Of a DNA stretch of 64,000 nt, positions 52,534 through 60,780 are shown in pieces. Every line of letters begins with the position of its first letter. Positions within the stretch are counted from its first letter, which is position 1. A model generated the notes under the pieces. It was not told where the DNA came from, ran no database searches, and was given only the letters and a program-made list of their open reading frames with translations. The stretch comes from Eubacteriales bacterium. Its GTDB lineage: Bacteria; Bacillota; Clostridia; Oscillospirales; Butyricicoccaceae. The stretch lies in assembly GCA_030524285.1 (NCBI GenBank), contig JAUNGQ010000003.1:1-64000 (forward strand). The letters are read 5' to 3'. A program made the translations under genes and the position numbers.

Positions 52534-52959
52534 TTACAGGAATTTCTTCATCTGGTCAATGTTTGCCTGTTCGGTTGCAAGCAGCTTGTTTGCAAGGCTG
52601 GTAACGGCATGGTCCTTGACATCGCATTCCCGGATAGTCTGCATACTCTTTGTGACACCCATGGTATTGCCTTGAATCATCATGTCGGCAATATTGGACT
52701 GGGAGGAGTCCATCATGGTTTTCAGGCCTGAGGACAGCTCACTGGACCATTTTGCAAAGGTGCCAACATCCTCTGGTTTGCCGCCATGCTTGTTGAGCAG
52801 TTTGTCTGCGGAGTCATGGATTTTATTGTATTCTGTCCGCTGCTGCTCCAACGCCTGACGGAATGTGCCGTCTGCATACTGGATCACGGAATTGATGCCA
52901 TCCACGCCCATTTCTGTGGTCTGTCGGATATGGTTGAGCAATGTGCATTCGTCTTTCAT
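52534..52959 (-). CDS. Predicted helical-bundle protein of unknown function
   Basis: A 141-residue, almost entirely helical protein (HIRQTTEMGVDGINSVI, ALEQQRTEYNKIHDSADKLL, NKLLATEQANIDQMKKFL) with no membrane segment. The layout suggests a ferritin-like or coat-protein-like four-helix bundle but no metal motif is clear. ATG 52959 with GAGGTG upstream. It is separated by a terminator from cysK. Confidence 0.65.
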   Translation of the reverse strand: MKDECTLLNHIRQTTEMGVDGINSVIQYADGTFRQALEQQRTEYNKIHDSADKLLNKHGGKPEDVGTFAKWSSELSSGLKTMMDSSQSNIADMMIQGNTMGVTKSMQTIRECDVKDHAVTSLANKLLATEQANIDQMKKFL

Positions 52960-53020
52960 GTGTTTCACCTCAGAAAAAGTATCCGCAGGGGAGAGATGAT
53001 TTATGTATGCGGGGAATGAG

Positions 53021-53054
53021 AAAAAGTCCCGTATGTGCAAAACACATACGGGAC
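53021..53054 (-). terminator. Terminator of cysK
   Basis: GTCCCGTATGTG (53026-53037) and CACATACGGGAC (53043-53054) form a perfect 12-base stem, followed on the minus strand by five T residues. Confidence 0.85.
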
Positions 53055-53075
53055 AAGCTATATCTGCAATTTGAT

Positions 53076-54005
53076 TTATTCGTCAAATAGCGGTGTGCTG
53101 AAATAACGCTCGGCTGTATCCGGAAGAACCGTGACAACTGTTTTTCCTGGCCCAAGTTTTTTGGCAAGTTTACGTGCAGCTGCAACATTGGTGCCGCTGG
53201 AAATACCGCACATCAAACCTTCCAGCCTTGCAAGATCCTTGGAGGTCTGAATTGCCTCCTCATCCGTTACAATGTAAATATCATCGTAAATTCCGGTATT
53301 CAGAATATCCGGAATCAGGCCGTCACCGATACCCATCTGTAAATGCGTACCAACTGTACCGCCGGCCAAAATCGCTGCATTTTGCGGTTCAACAGCCCAA
53401 ATTGTCATATTTGGATTCTTTTGCTTCAATACTTCGCCAATGCCGGTGATGGTGCCGCCAGTACCAATACCGGAGCAGAAGCCATCAATCGGGCCATCCA
53501 CCTGTGCAAGAATTTCCAGTGCAGTCTGGCTGCGGTGTACTGCCGGATTTGCCGGATTGGCAAATTGCTGTGGAACAAAAACCTTTGGATTTTCTGCCGC
53601 CATACGCAGTGCGGTCTGTAAACATTCATCAATACATTTTCCGATATCACCGTCATCATGAATTAGAATAACCTCTGCGCCGTAGTGGCGAACAAGCTTA
53701 CGACGTTCTTCGCTGACAGAATCCGGCATGATGATAATGGTTTGATAGCCGCGTACCGCGCCAATCAATGCAAGACCGATTCCCTGGTTGCCGCTGGTTG
53801 GCTCAACGATGATGGAATCTGGGCCAATCAGCCCTTTTTCCTCTGCATCGGCGATCATATTGAAAGCCGTACGGGTTTTAATGGAACCGCCTACGTTCAG
53901 ACCCTCAAACTTTACCAGAATTTGCGCGCTGTCCGGATCAGTCATACGGCTCAGGCGGATAATCGGCGTATGTCCCATTGCCTCAAGTACATTGTTGTAT
54001 ATCAT
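53076..54005 (-). CDS. cysK: Cysteine synthase (O-acetylserine sulfhydrylase)
   Basis: A 309-residue PLP enzyme making cysteine from O-acetylserine and sulfide. The PLP lysine sits in GGSIKTRTA near residue 40, the TSGNQGIG loop near 68 binds substrate and GTGGT near 175 holds the phosphate. ATG 54005 follows GAGG; the upstream in-frame extension has no support. Cysteine is also the likely feedstock of the desulfurase-like enzyme in the Se/Mo cassette. Confidence 0.94.
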   Translation of the reverse strand: MIYNNVLEAMGHTPIIRLSRMTDPDSAQILVKFEGLNVGGSIKTRTAFNMIADAEEKGLIGPDSIIVEPTSGNQGIGLALIGAVRGYQTIIIMPDSVSEERRKLVRHYGAEVILIHDDGDIGKCIDECLQTALRMAAENPKVFVPQQFANPANPAVHRSQTALEILAQVDGPIDGFCSGIGTGGTITGIGEVLKQKNPNMTIWAVEPQNAAILAGGTVGTHLQMGIGDGLIPDILNTGIYDDIYIVTDEEAIQTSKDLARLEGLMCGISSGTNVAAARKLAKKLGPGKTVVTVLPDTAERYFSTPLFDE

Positions 54006-54129
54006 TGCTGCCCATCCTCTATTATAAGCCTGCGAAAGGCAATCCGCAGACAAAATTCGTTGTGCTGTAACACCGAAAAGATATTATACCGTATTTTCAT
54101 AGATAATGCAATGAAAACGTTTGCGGCAA

Positions 54130-55497
54130 TTAAGTGCTTTCCTCATTTTCGTCTGCCGAATCGGAATCTACGGCTACCTCCCCATGGGCCTTGGCATAGG
54201 CTGTATCATATGTCGTCGGAATGGTTTTTTCGATTAGATAGTTGCCAAAAGCATTCTCTGCAATACTGTGCAGATGCGAGACGCTCATATCCACTCTGCC
54301 GGAAAGGGCATGTGAGTTGGACAGGGATTCGGTATAATCGTCCATTGGAATGACACGATAACCGCGCCAGCCGGAATTAAAGTAGCAAACAAGCGGCATG
54401 ACGCCCGGATTTTCTACAACAACCGTACCATCGGTTTTGCGGGTCAGCGTTACTTGCAGCATTGCTTCTACCATAGTTGCAGATTTATCCTGTGCGGAGA
54501 TAAAGTTACCGGTGGAATAGATACAAAACGCTCGGTTGCCATTTTCAGACTCTACCCAGTCACATGGCTGGCAGACATGTGGATGACCGCCAATAATTAA
54601 GGTAGCGCCGTTTTCTGTCAGAAATTCAGCAAGCTCCTCCTGCTCTTCGTTTTCGACATCTTGATATTCTTCTCCCCAGTGCATGACAACAACAACTGCA
54701 TCACATTTTTTCTTGACAGCTGCCATTTCTTTAGCGATTGTATCCTTATCAATTAGGGATACCAGATCAGGGTTATTATCTGGAAGGGAATATCCATTCA
54801 GGCCATAGGTATACGCGAGGAAGCCGATTTTCATACCATTGCGCTCCACATAGCGAATTTCAGCGCGATCTTTGGCGTCTCTTGCAATACCGATGCGGAT
54901 CACATCGTCATCCGCGTGGGAATCCCAAAAATCCAATGTATCATATACGGCATCTGAACCGGAATCCATAGCATGGTTGTTTGCGTGGCAGATGACATCA
55001 AAACCGGTATCAATCAGTGCCTCACCACATGCCTGCGGAGTATTGAAGCTTGGATATCCGGAAGGTTCACCGGTACCCAGTGGGGATTCCTGATTGATGA
55101 ATGCTATATCGGCAGCTTCTACATATGGCTTGATTTCCTCATAAAATGGTATAAAATCATAGGTGCCATCTCCATTGGAAGCGTCCTTTAACAAGGTGTT
55201 ATGGATCAGGTTGTCACCAACTGCAATCAGCGAAACACTGGCAGGCTCGTAGACTGTTTTTTTCTTCTTTTCCGTCTGTGTAATAACGGAAGATACCTGT
55301 TGTGCAGAGCCGTTTCCTGCATCTGTGCCGGAATTGGAAAATTGATGCGTGAGTGCGCGGATGGCCCAAACAATAACAACAAGAACAATCAGCAAACAGA
55401 CTATTGTGAGAGCAAGCCGTCTGCGGCGGCGTCTGCGAATTTTCTCCCTTTGTGCGGCTGATACCCGCTTACGGGGCTTTTGGGGGTTCTGTGACAT
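54130..55497 (-). CDS. CapA-family metallophosphatase-like protein, membrane-anchored
   Basis: A 455-residue protein with a strongly basic N terminus (REKIRRRRRRRLAL), a single membrane span (about 28-48) and an extracellular CapA/PGA_cap domain (SLIAVGDNLIHN near 90, NQESPLG, HANNHAMD near 170, MHWGEEY and GGHPHVCQP near 300). CapA proteins take part in polyglutamate capsule export, but many free-standing homologues have no known role. Start follows GAGG-like purines. Confidence 0.88.
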   Translation of the reverse strand: MSQNPQKPRKRVSAAQREKIRRRRRRRLALTIVCLLIVLVVIVWAIRALTHQFSNSGTDAGNGSAQQVSSVITQTEKKKKTVYEPASVSLIAVGDNLIHNTLLKDASNGDGTYDFIPFYEEIKPYVEAADIAFINQESPLGTGEPSGYPSFNTPQACGEALIDTGFDVICHANNHAMDSGSDAVYDTLDFWDSHADDDVIRIGIARDAKDRAEIRYVERNGMKIGFLAYTYGLNGYSLPDNNPDLVSLIDKDTIAKEMAAVKKKCDAVVVVMHWGEEYQDVENEEQEELAEFLTENGATLIIGGHPHVCQPCDWVESENGNRAFCIYSTGNFISAQDKSATMVEAMLQVTLTRKTDGTVVVENPGVMPLVCYFNSGWRGYRVIPMDDYTESLSNSHALSGRVDMSVSHLHSIAENAFGNYLIEKTIPTTYDTAYAKAHGEVAVDSDSADENEEST

Positions 55498-55615
55498 TTT
55501 TCATTCTCCTCTCTTTACTGTCCATTTTAGTTTGACAATAATCGACAGGATTGTCAAGAAATATTTTGATTATTGTGCAAATATAGGATGGCATGGCAAA
55601 ATTCCCGACAGATGG

Positions 55616-55644
55616 TTGACTTTTTTACGGAAGTGCTTTACGAT
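55616..55644 (+). promoter_or_regulatory. Probable promoter of the pyrophosphatase gene
   Basis: TTGACT (55616-55621), a 17-base spacer and TACGAT (55639-55644), 48 bases before the start codon. Confidence 0.5.
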
Positions 55645-55692
55645 TAATTTGTGGAATGAGGAAAGGGTTTTTTACCTACGGAGGAAGTGTAC

Positions 55693-57357
55693 ATGATTTT
55701 GAAAAATGCAATGCAAAGGAAGATATGTGTAATTGGACATAAAAACCCCGATACAGATTCAATTTGTTCTGCAATTGCCTATTCGCATCTGAAAAATATG
55801 ATATCAGACCGTGAATATGAGCCGCGCAGGGCGGGTGAAATCAATCAGGAAACCGCCTTTGTTCTGAACCGGTTTCATATGAAGGCGCCACAGAATTGTC
55901 TGGATGTACATGCAACAGTAAGTGATATCGATATCCGTTATATTGATGGCGTGGATAGCAAGATGACCCTGCGCAGTGCATGGGAAACCATGCGAGACAA
56001 AGATATCACAACACTGCCAATTACAACAGATGATAACAAGCTGGATGGCCTGATTACCTTGAAACGTCTGGCTATGGCAAACATGGACAGTCTGGACCCA
56101 CATGCAGTAGCGAATGCCACTACACCGATCAGCAATATTGTGGAAACTCTGCAGGGAACCCTGATTACCGGCTCCAGTGAAATGGTTATTGATGAGGGAA
56201 AAATTGTCATTGCAGCAGGAAGCCCGGAAGCAATGGAAAATATGGTTGACCCAGGTGATATTGTATTGGTTGCAAACCGGTACGAAGCACAGCTCTGCGC
56301 TATTGAGCTGGAGGCCGCGTGCCTTGTTGTATGCATGACACCCAATATTGCGAAAACTATCATTAAAATTGCAAAGGAACATAATTGTACTGTCATCAGT
56401 ACACCGTATGATACCTATGCCGCTTCCTGCCTGATTAACCAGAGTATTCCGATCCGGCATCCGATGGCAAAAACCATGATAAGCTTTCAGCTCTCAACAC
56501 CGATTGAAGAGGCAAAGAAGGTCATGGGACAGGTGCGCCACAATTATTTCCCGGTTGTTGATAAGGAAGGCTATTATCAGGGTGTTATCTCCCGTCGTAA
56601 TCTGTTGAATTTGAAGCGCAAGCAGCTGATTCTGGTAGATCATAATGAGAAGACACAATGTGTAGATGGCTTCGAGGAGGCAGATATTCTGGAAATCATT
56701 GACCATCACCGTATTGGCAGTTTGGAAACCAGCGGTCCGGTATACTTCCGAAACCATCCGGTAGGCTGCACGGCAACGATTATTTATCAGATGTATTTGG
56801 AAAATGGTGTGGAAATCGAGCCGGATATGGCAGGCATCCTGTGCAGTGCAATCCTGTCGGATACGTTGATTTTCCGTTCTCCAACCTGCACATCGCAGGA
56901 CGAATATGCAGCCCGTCAGCTGGCACAGATTGCCGGTATTGAGGTGGAAGAGTTTGCAAAGGAAATGTTTGAAGCCGGGGAAAATCTGGAGGGCAAAACA
57001 CCGGGACAGATTTTAATGCAGGATTATAAAATATTTGTCAGCAGCAATAAGCTGCGTTTCGGTGTTGGACAGGGCAGCTATGTCAGCGGCAAAAACCGTG
57101 AAACAGCGAAGGAAATGCTTGCAGGAGCCCTGGAGGAAATCATGAAGGATCAGCACATTGATATGATTTTTTATCTTGTCACCAATATTCTGGATCAGTC
57201 TAGCGAGGTGCTGTTTGCCGGAAAGGATGCCGATGTTACGCTGGAAAATGCATTCCGCTGTGAAGTGAAGCGGGGAGAGCCGCTGCTGCTACACGGTGTT
57301 GTTTCACGTAAAAAGCAGTTCATTCCGTCCATGCTCAGTGCAATGCAAAATCAGTAA
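55693..57357 (+). CDS. ppaC: Manganese-dependent inorganic pyrophosphatase with CBS and DRTGG domains
   Basis: A 554-residue family II pyrophosphatase. The DHH catalytic core (VIGHKNPDTDS near residue 10) is split by a regulatory insert (about 70-300) of two CBS domains around a DRTGG domain, then resumes with IIDHHRIGS and ends in the DHHA2 domain with the SRKKQFIPS substrate motif. In studied relatives CBS/DRTGG modules bind AMP/ADP/ApnA and control activity. It drives biosynthesis by removing PPi, notable beside a phosphofructokinase of uncertain donor. ATG 55693 is 8 bases after GGAGG. Confidence 0.94.
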   Translation: MILKNAMQRKICVIGHKNPDTDSICSAIAYSHLKNMISDREYEPRRAGEINQETAFVLNRFHMKAPQNCLDVHATVSDIDIRYIDGVDSKMTLRSAWETMRDKDITTLPITTDDNKLDGLITLKRLAMANMDSLDPHAVANATTPISNIVETLQGTLITGSSEMVIDEGKIVIAAGSPEAMENMVDPGDIVLVANRYEAQLCAIELEAACLVVCMTPNIAKTIIKIAKEHNCTVISTPYDTYAASCLINQSIPIRHPMAKTMISFQLSTPIEEAKKVMGQVRHNYFPVVDKEGYYQGVISRRNLLNLKRKQLILVDHNEKTQCVDGFEEADILEIIDHHRIGSLETSGPVYFRNHPVGCTATIIYQMYLENGVEIEPDMAGILCSAILSDTLIFRSPTCTSQDEYAARQLAQIAGIEVEEFAKEMFEAGENLEGKTPGQILMQDYKIFVSSNKLRFGVGQGSYVSGKNRETAKEMLAGALEEIMKDQHIDMIFYLVTNILDQSSEVLFAGKDADVTLENAFRCEVKRGEPLLLHGVVSRKKQFIPSMLSAMQNQ

Positions 57358-57419
57358 TACTGGAGATATACTCATACATAAGTATACTTTCTGAATTTAA
57401 TGATGAAATATAGTGATTC

Positions 57420-57450
57420 ATGAGAGTGCATTTTGCACTCTCATTTTTTT
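57420..57450 (+). terminator. Terminator of the pyrophosphatase gene
   Basis: ATGAGAGTGCA and TGCACTCTCAT pair perfectly around a TT loop and are followed by seven T residues. Confidence 0.85.
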
Positions 57451-57512
57451 GCAAAATGAAAAGCCATAAGACATCATCTCATGGCTTTCAGATTATTACG
57501 TTTTTCTATTCG

Positions 57513-58070
57513 TTAATCGTCCATACCGAAACGATTCTCCAGACGATCCTCTGCGTCGTCCAGCATATCTTCCAGTTTTTCAAGCTCCCGATCCTGCTTT
57601 CGGAAGTCCGTATAGTTTAATGTACCTTGACGGTATTGGGCTTCCAAATTGTCCTCAAATATATCCAGTTCGCGGTCAAGTGCGTCCAGAGCAGATTTCT
57701 GCTCGAAAAACAGGGTTTGGTTTTCGTTCGCTGTTCCGGTAGGCTTCGTGGCATCTGCGTTGGAAACAGCCTCGGTTACCTTGCTGGAGAGCGTGTTCAT
57801 GTCGCTTGGCTGCGTGTCGGCGCTGGTGTCGGCGGATGTGTCAGTGTTTGCGTTGGTAGCAGCATCGTCAGCGGTTGTACTGCTGTCTGCTGTAGTATTT
57901 TCGGAACCGGTATTTTTGCCATCGTCGGTTGTCTGCTGCATATCCGCAATCTGCTGTTCCAGTTGATTGATCTGTTTTTCTAACTCCTGCTCACGACTGC
58001 TGTTTCCACAGCCGGTCAGCAGGACGGTTAGCACGGTGATGGAAAGAAGCATCATCAAATATTTTTTCAT
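57513..58070 (-). CDS. Lipoprotein with coiled-coil ends and a Thr/Asp-rich middle
   Basis: A 185-residue lipoprotein: lipobox LLTGC at residues 17-21, a short coiled coil (EQELEKQINQLEQQIADMQQ, 27-46), a low-complexity Thr/Ala/Asp segment (about 47-110) and an acidic C-terminal coiled coil (DRELEKLEDMLDDAEDRLE). I do not recognise a family. It is a single gene beside tRNA-Ser. Confidence 0.8.
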   Translation of the reverse strand: MKKYLMMLLSITVLTVLLTGCGNSSREQELEKQINQLEQQIADMQQTTDDGKNTGSENTTADSSTTADDAATNANTDTSADTSADTQPSDMNTLSSKVTEAVSNADATKPTGTANENQTLFFEQKSALDALDRELDIFEDNLEAQYRQGTLNYTDFRKQDRELEKLEDMLDDAEDRLENRFGMDD

Positions 58071-58176
58071 GGTAAAACCTCGCTTTCTTTATTTGAATAT
58101 ATCATTTGTCCTCTATGATTTTATCATACCATATGGGTGGGAATATTTGCAATGGGATTGTTGTTTGCTTTCATAG

Positions 58177-58223
58177 AAAAAGAGCTAATCATTTACTCTA
58201 AGCACAAAGTAAATGACTAGCTC
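58177..58223 (-). terminator. Strong terminator directly after tRNA-Ser
   Basis: A 16-base stem (58182-58197 with 58208-58223, one G-U pair) followed on the minus strand by TTTTTC, three bases beyond the encoded CCA. Confidence 0.85.
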
Positions 58224-58225
58224 AG

Positions 58226-58314
58226 TGGCGGAGAGGATGGGATTCGAACCCATGTGCGATTGCTCGCAAACTGATTTCGAGTCAGCCCCGTTATGACCAC
58301 TTCGATACCTCTCC
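58226..58314 (-). tRNA. tRNA-Ser (anticodon CGA)
   Basis: An 89-base type II tRNA. GGAGAGG at the 5' end pairs with CCTCTCC, then discriminator G and an encoded CCA. The anticodon loop CTCGAAA gives anticodon CGA at 58277-58279, reading UCG. The long variable arm (GCGAGCAATCGC) is the serine hallmark, and the T arm reads GGGTTCGAATCCC. Confidence 0.96.
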
Positions 58315-58389
58315 ATATCAATTCAAGCAGTTCCAAAGAAGAAACTGCTTGAACAGTATACAACAATTATTTTGATCCGTCAAGGAAAA

Positions 58390-58761
58390 TTATCTCTTTT
58401 CCCGTAGAACAGCGCGCATACGCTCAATTGTCAACGGGCTTACAATATGTTCAATGCGGCAGGCATCGGTTTCAGCCGTTACTGCATCAATAGAAAGGAT
58501 AGTCATCAAGAATTCCTTGATTAGGACATGACGATCATAAATTTCATTCGCACGCTTGCGTCCTGCATCGGTCAGCTGGATGGTACCATATAATTCCTGA
58601 TCTACCAGCCCGGCTTTTTTGAGCACTCCCATTGCACGGGTAACACTCGGTTTGGAATAGCCCAGTTCATTTGCAATGTCAACAGCGCGGACTGTACCAT
58701 TGCGCATTTCAAGTAAAAGTATAGTTTCCAGATAATTTTCTCCGGATTCTTGAATTTTCAT
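58390..58761 (-). CDS. mntR: MntR/DtxR-family metal-dependent regulator
   Basis: A 123-residue winged-helix regulator (ENYLETILLL, VRAVDIANELGYSKPSVTRAM, then QLTDAGRKRANEIYDRH) with the dimerisation region and the metal-site segment CRIEHIVSP; it ends without the SH3-like domain of DtxR, as in MntR. It probably senses manganese or iron and represses uptake genes. ATG 58761 follows GGTG. Its promoter and a 12-base inverted site lie just upstream; no metal transporter gene is adjacent. Confidence 0.88.
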   Translation of the reverse strand: MKIQESGENYLETILLLEMRNGTVRAVDIANELGYSKPSVTRAMGVLKKAGLVDQELYGTIQLTDAGRKRANEIYDRHVLIKEFLMTILSIDAVTAETDACRIEHIVSPLTIERMRAVLREKR

Positions 58762-58778
58762 GTATTCACCGCCTTGTT

Positions 58779-58876
58779 TTTTACTGGAAAGTATCCTTAT
58801 TATAGCATGATTTTTGTGAAATGACAACAAATTACGGAATTTTTCATGGAGGAAAAAGATAAAGTTTCCAGTAAAA
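58779..58876. promoter_or_regulatory. mntR promoter with inverted operator-like sites
   Basis: The minus-strand promoter is TTGTCA (58822-58827), 17 bases, TATAAT (58799-58804). TTTTACTGGAAA (58779-58790) lies where transcription starts and its exact reverse complement TTTCCAGTAAAA lies at 58865-58876, upstream of the -35. The pair brackets the promoter, as expected for autoregulation (inference). Confidence 0.6.
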
Positions 58877-59081
58877 GAATTTGTAAAGAAGGGTGTTTGA
58901 AGAGGTAGCGCTTGCCTCGTGGTTTATTTGGCGATTTTTTCTGCATAACATTGCGAAAATGGCAAAACTATGGTATGCTTATAATGTTTTTCAACATCTC
59001 TTTTCTAAGAGGCGTCAGAAAAATGAAACAAAAATGCATCGCATATCTGTAAATATGTCATGTTATTGGAGAGGAAATACA

Positions 59082-60728
59082 ATGGATTACAATCGTTTGG
59101 CACAGCTGCTGTTCCCGGAGGTTACAGAAACACCGGAAGAGGTAGAGGCGCGTTATCCTGCCCGTGATTTGCCGGAGGGAGCAAAGGTAACCCGTATGGC
59201 GCCGAGCCCGACAGGCTTTATGCATCTGGGTAATTTATTTGGCGCAGTTGTTGATGAACGTCTGGCGCACCAGTCAGGCGGCGTATTTTATCTGCGTATT
59301 GAGGATACCGACAAAAAGCGTGAGGTAGAGGGCGGCGTAGAGCTGATTCTGAAGACCTTCCAAAATTTTGGACTGCCGTTTGATGAAGGCGCAACCATTG
59401 ACGGTGACAATGGTGCATATGGACCGTACCGTCAGAGCAAGCGTGCTGCTATTTACCATGTCTTTGTCAAGGATCTGGTTCAACGCGGTTATGCATATCC
59501 GTGCTTCTGTACCGAGGAGGAGCTTGCAGAGATGCACGCCCAGCAGGAAGCAAATAAGGAAAACTTCGGTTATTATGGCAAGTACGCAAAATATCGTGAC
59601 TGTTCACTGGAGGAGATTGAACGCCGTCTGGCGGCAGGCGAAAGCTATGTTGTACGCTTCCGTTCTCCGGGCAGCATTGAAAATAAAGTGCGTCACACCG
59701 ATTTGGTCAAGGGCAATTTGGAACTGACGGAGAACAATCAGGATATTGTTCTGCTCAAATCCGATGGCATCCCAACCTATCATTTTGCACACATTGTAGA
59801 TGACCATCTGATGCATACCACTCATGTTGTACGCGGTGAAGAGTGGCTGGCAACGCTGCCGGTACATTTGCAGCTGTTTGATATTATGGGCTGGAAGCGG
59901 CCGAAGTATGTGCATACCGCACAGCTGATGAAGATGGATGGCGGTTCCAAGCGAAAGCTGTCCAAACGAAAGGACCCGGAGCTGGCCCTGTCATATTATT
60001 ATCAGCAGGGAATTCCGGTACCGGCTGTGATGGAATATCTGATGACACTGCTCAATTCTAACTTTGAGGAATGGCGCAGGGCAAATCAGACTGCGGATAT
60101 CAATGATTTCCCGTTCAGTCCAAAAAAGATGAGCGTTTCCGGTTCGCTGTTTGACATGGAAAAACTGCGTGATGTCAGCAAAAATGTGATCTCCCGCATG
60201 AATGCAGAAGAGGTTTATGACTACGTTTCCAAGTGGAGCGCAGATTATGATCCGGAATTCCATACGATGTTCGTCCGTGAGCCGGAGCTGACAAAGAAAT
60301 TCCTTGCTATTGGTCGAGGCGGCAAGAAACCGCGTAAGGATTTTGCTTTCTGGAGTGAAGTGAAGGCATATATGGACTTCATGTTCCCAGAGCTGTTCCA
60401 GCCGGATTATTCCGGTATGCCGGAAAGCGCAAAGGACGATGCCAAAGCAATTCTGACTGAGTATCAGGAGATATATGATCCGGCAGACGAAATGTCTGTC
60501 TGGTTTGATAAAGTCAAAGCGTTGGCTGACAAGCATGGCTTTGCACCGGAAACCAAGCTGTATAAGAAGAATCCGGAAGCGTATAAGGGACCGGTTGGCG
60601 ATGTTTCCATGGTGCTGCGTGTCGCAGTATGCGGACGCACCAATGCGCCGGATCTATATTCTGTTATGCAGCTGATGCGTGTTGAGGAAATTAACCGCCG
60701 CTTACAGGCTGCTTGTGATGCACTGTAA
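59082..60728 (+). CDS. gltX: Glutamate-tRNA ligase
   Basis: A 548-residue class Ic synthetase. The HIGH-like segment MAPSPTGFMHLGNLFG is near residues 38-53, a CFC zinc-knuckle-like motif near 145, and the KMSKS-like KLSKRKD near 294. ATG 59082 follows GGAGAGG; the 64-codon upstream extension is unsupported. glnS follows 52 bases later, so both amide-family synthetases are made together. Confidence 0.93.
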   Translation: MDYNRLAQLLFPEVTETPEEVEARYPARDLPEGAKVTRMAPSPTGFMHLGNLFGAVVDERLAHQSGGVFYLRIEDTDKKREVEGGVELILKTFQNFGLPFDEGATIDGDNGAYGPYRQSKRAAIYHVFVKDLVQRGYAYPCFCTEEELAEMHAQQEANKENFGYYGKYAKYRDCSLEEIERRLAAGESYVVRFRSPGSIENKVRHTDLVKGNLELTENNQDIVLLKSDGIPTYHFAHIVDDHLMHTTHVVRGEEWLATLPVHLQLFDIMGWKRPKYVHTAQLMKMDGGSKRKLSKRKDPELALSYYYQQGIPVPAVMEYLMTLLNSNFEEWRRANQTADINDFPFSPKKMSVSGSLFDMEKLRDVSKNVISRMNAEEVYDYVSKWSADYDPEFHTMFVREPELTKKFLAIGRGGKKPRKDFAFWSEVKAYMDFMFPELFQPDYSGMPESAKDDAKAILTEYQEIYDPADEMSVWFDKVKALADKHGFAPETKLYKKNPEAYKGPVGDVSMVLRVAVCGRTNAPDLYSVMQLMRVEEINRRLQAACDAL

Positions 60729-60780
60729 TCAGAAAATATAACAATTGAATTCCAAAATAATAAGGAAAAGGGGAAATACA

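Noticed and set aside
58893..59081. 64-residue extension of GluRS
   Set aside because: The canonical start at 59082 has GGAGAGG before it, and the upstream residues do not match the family.
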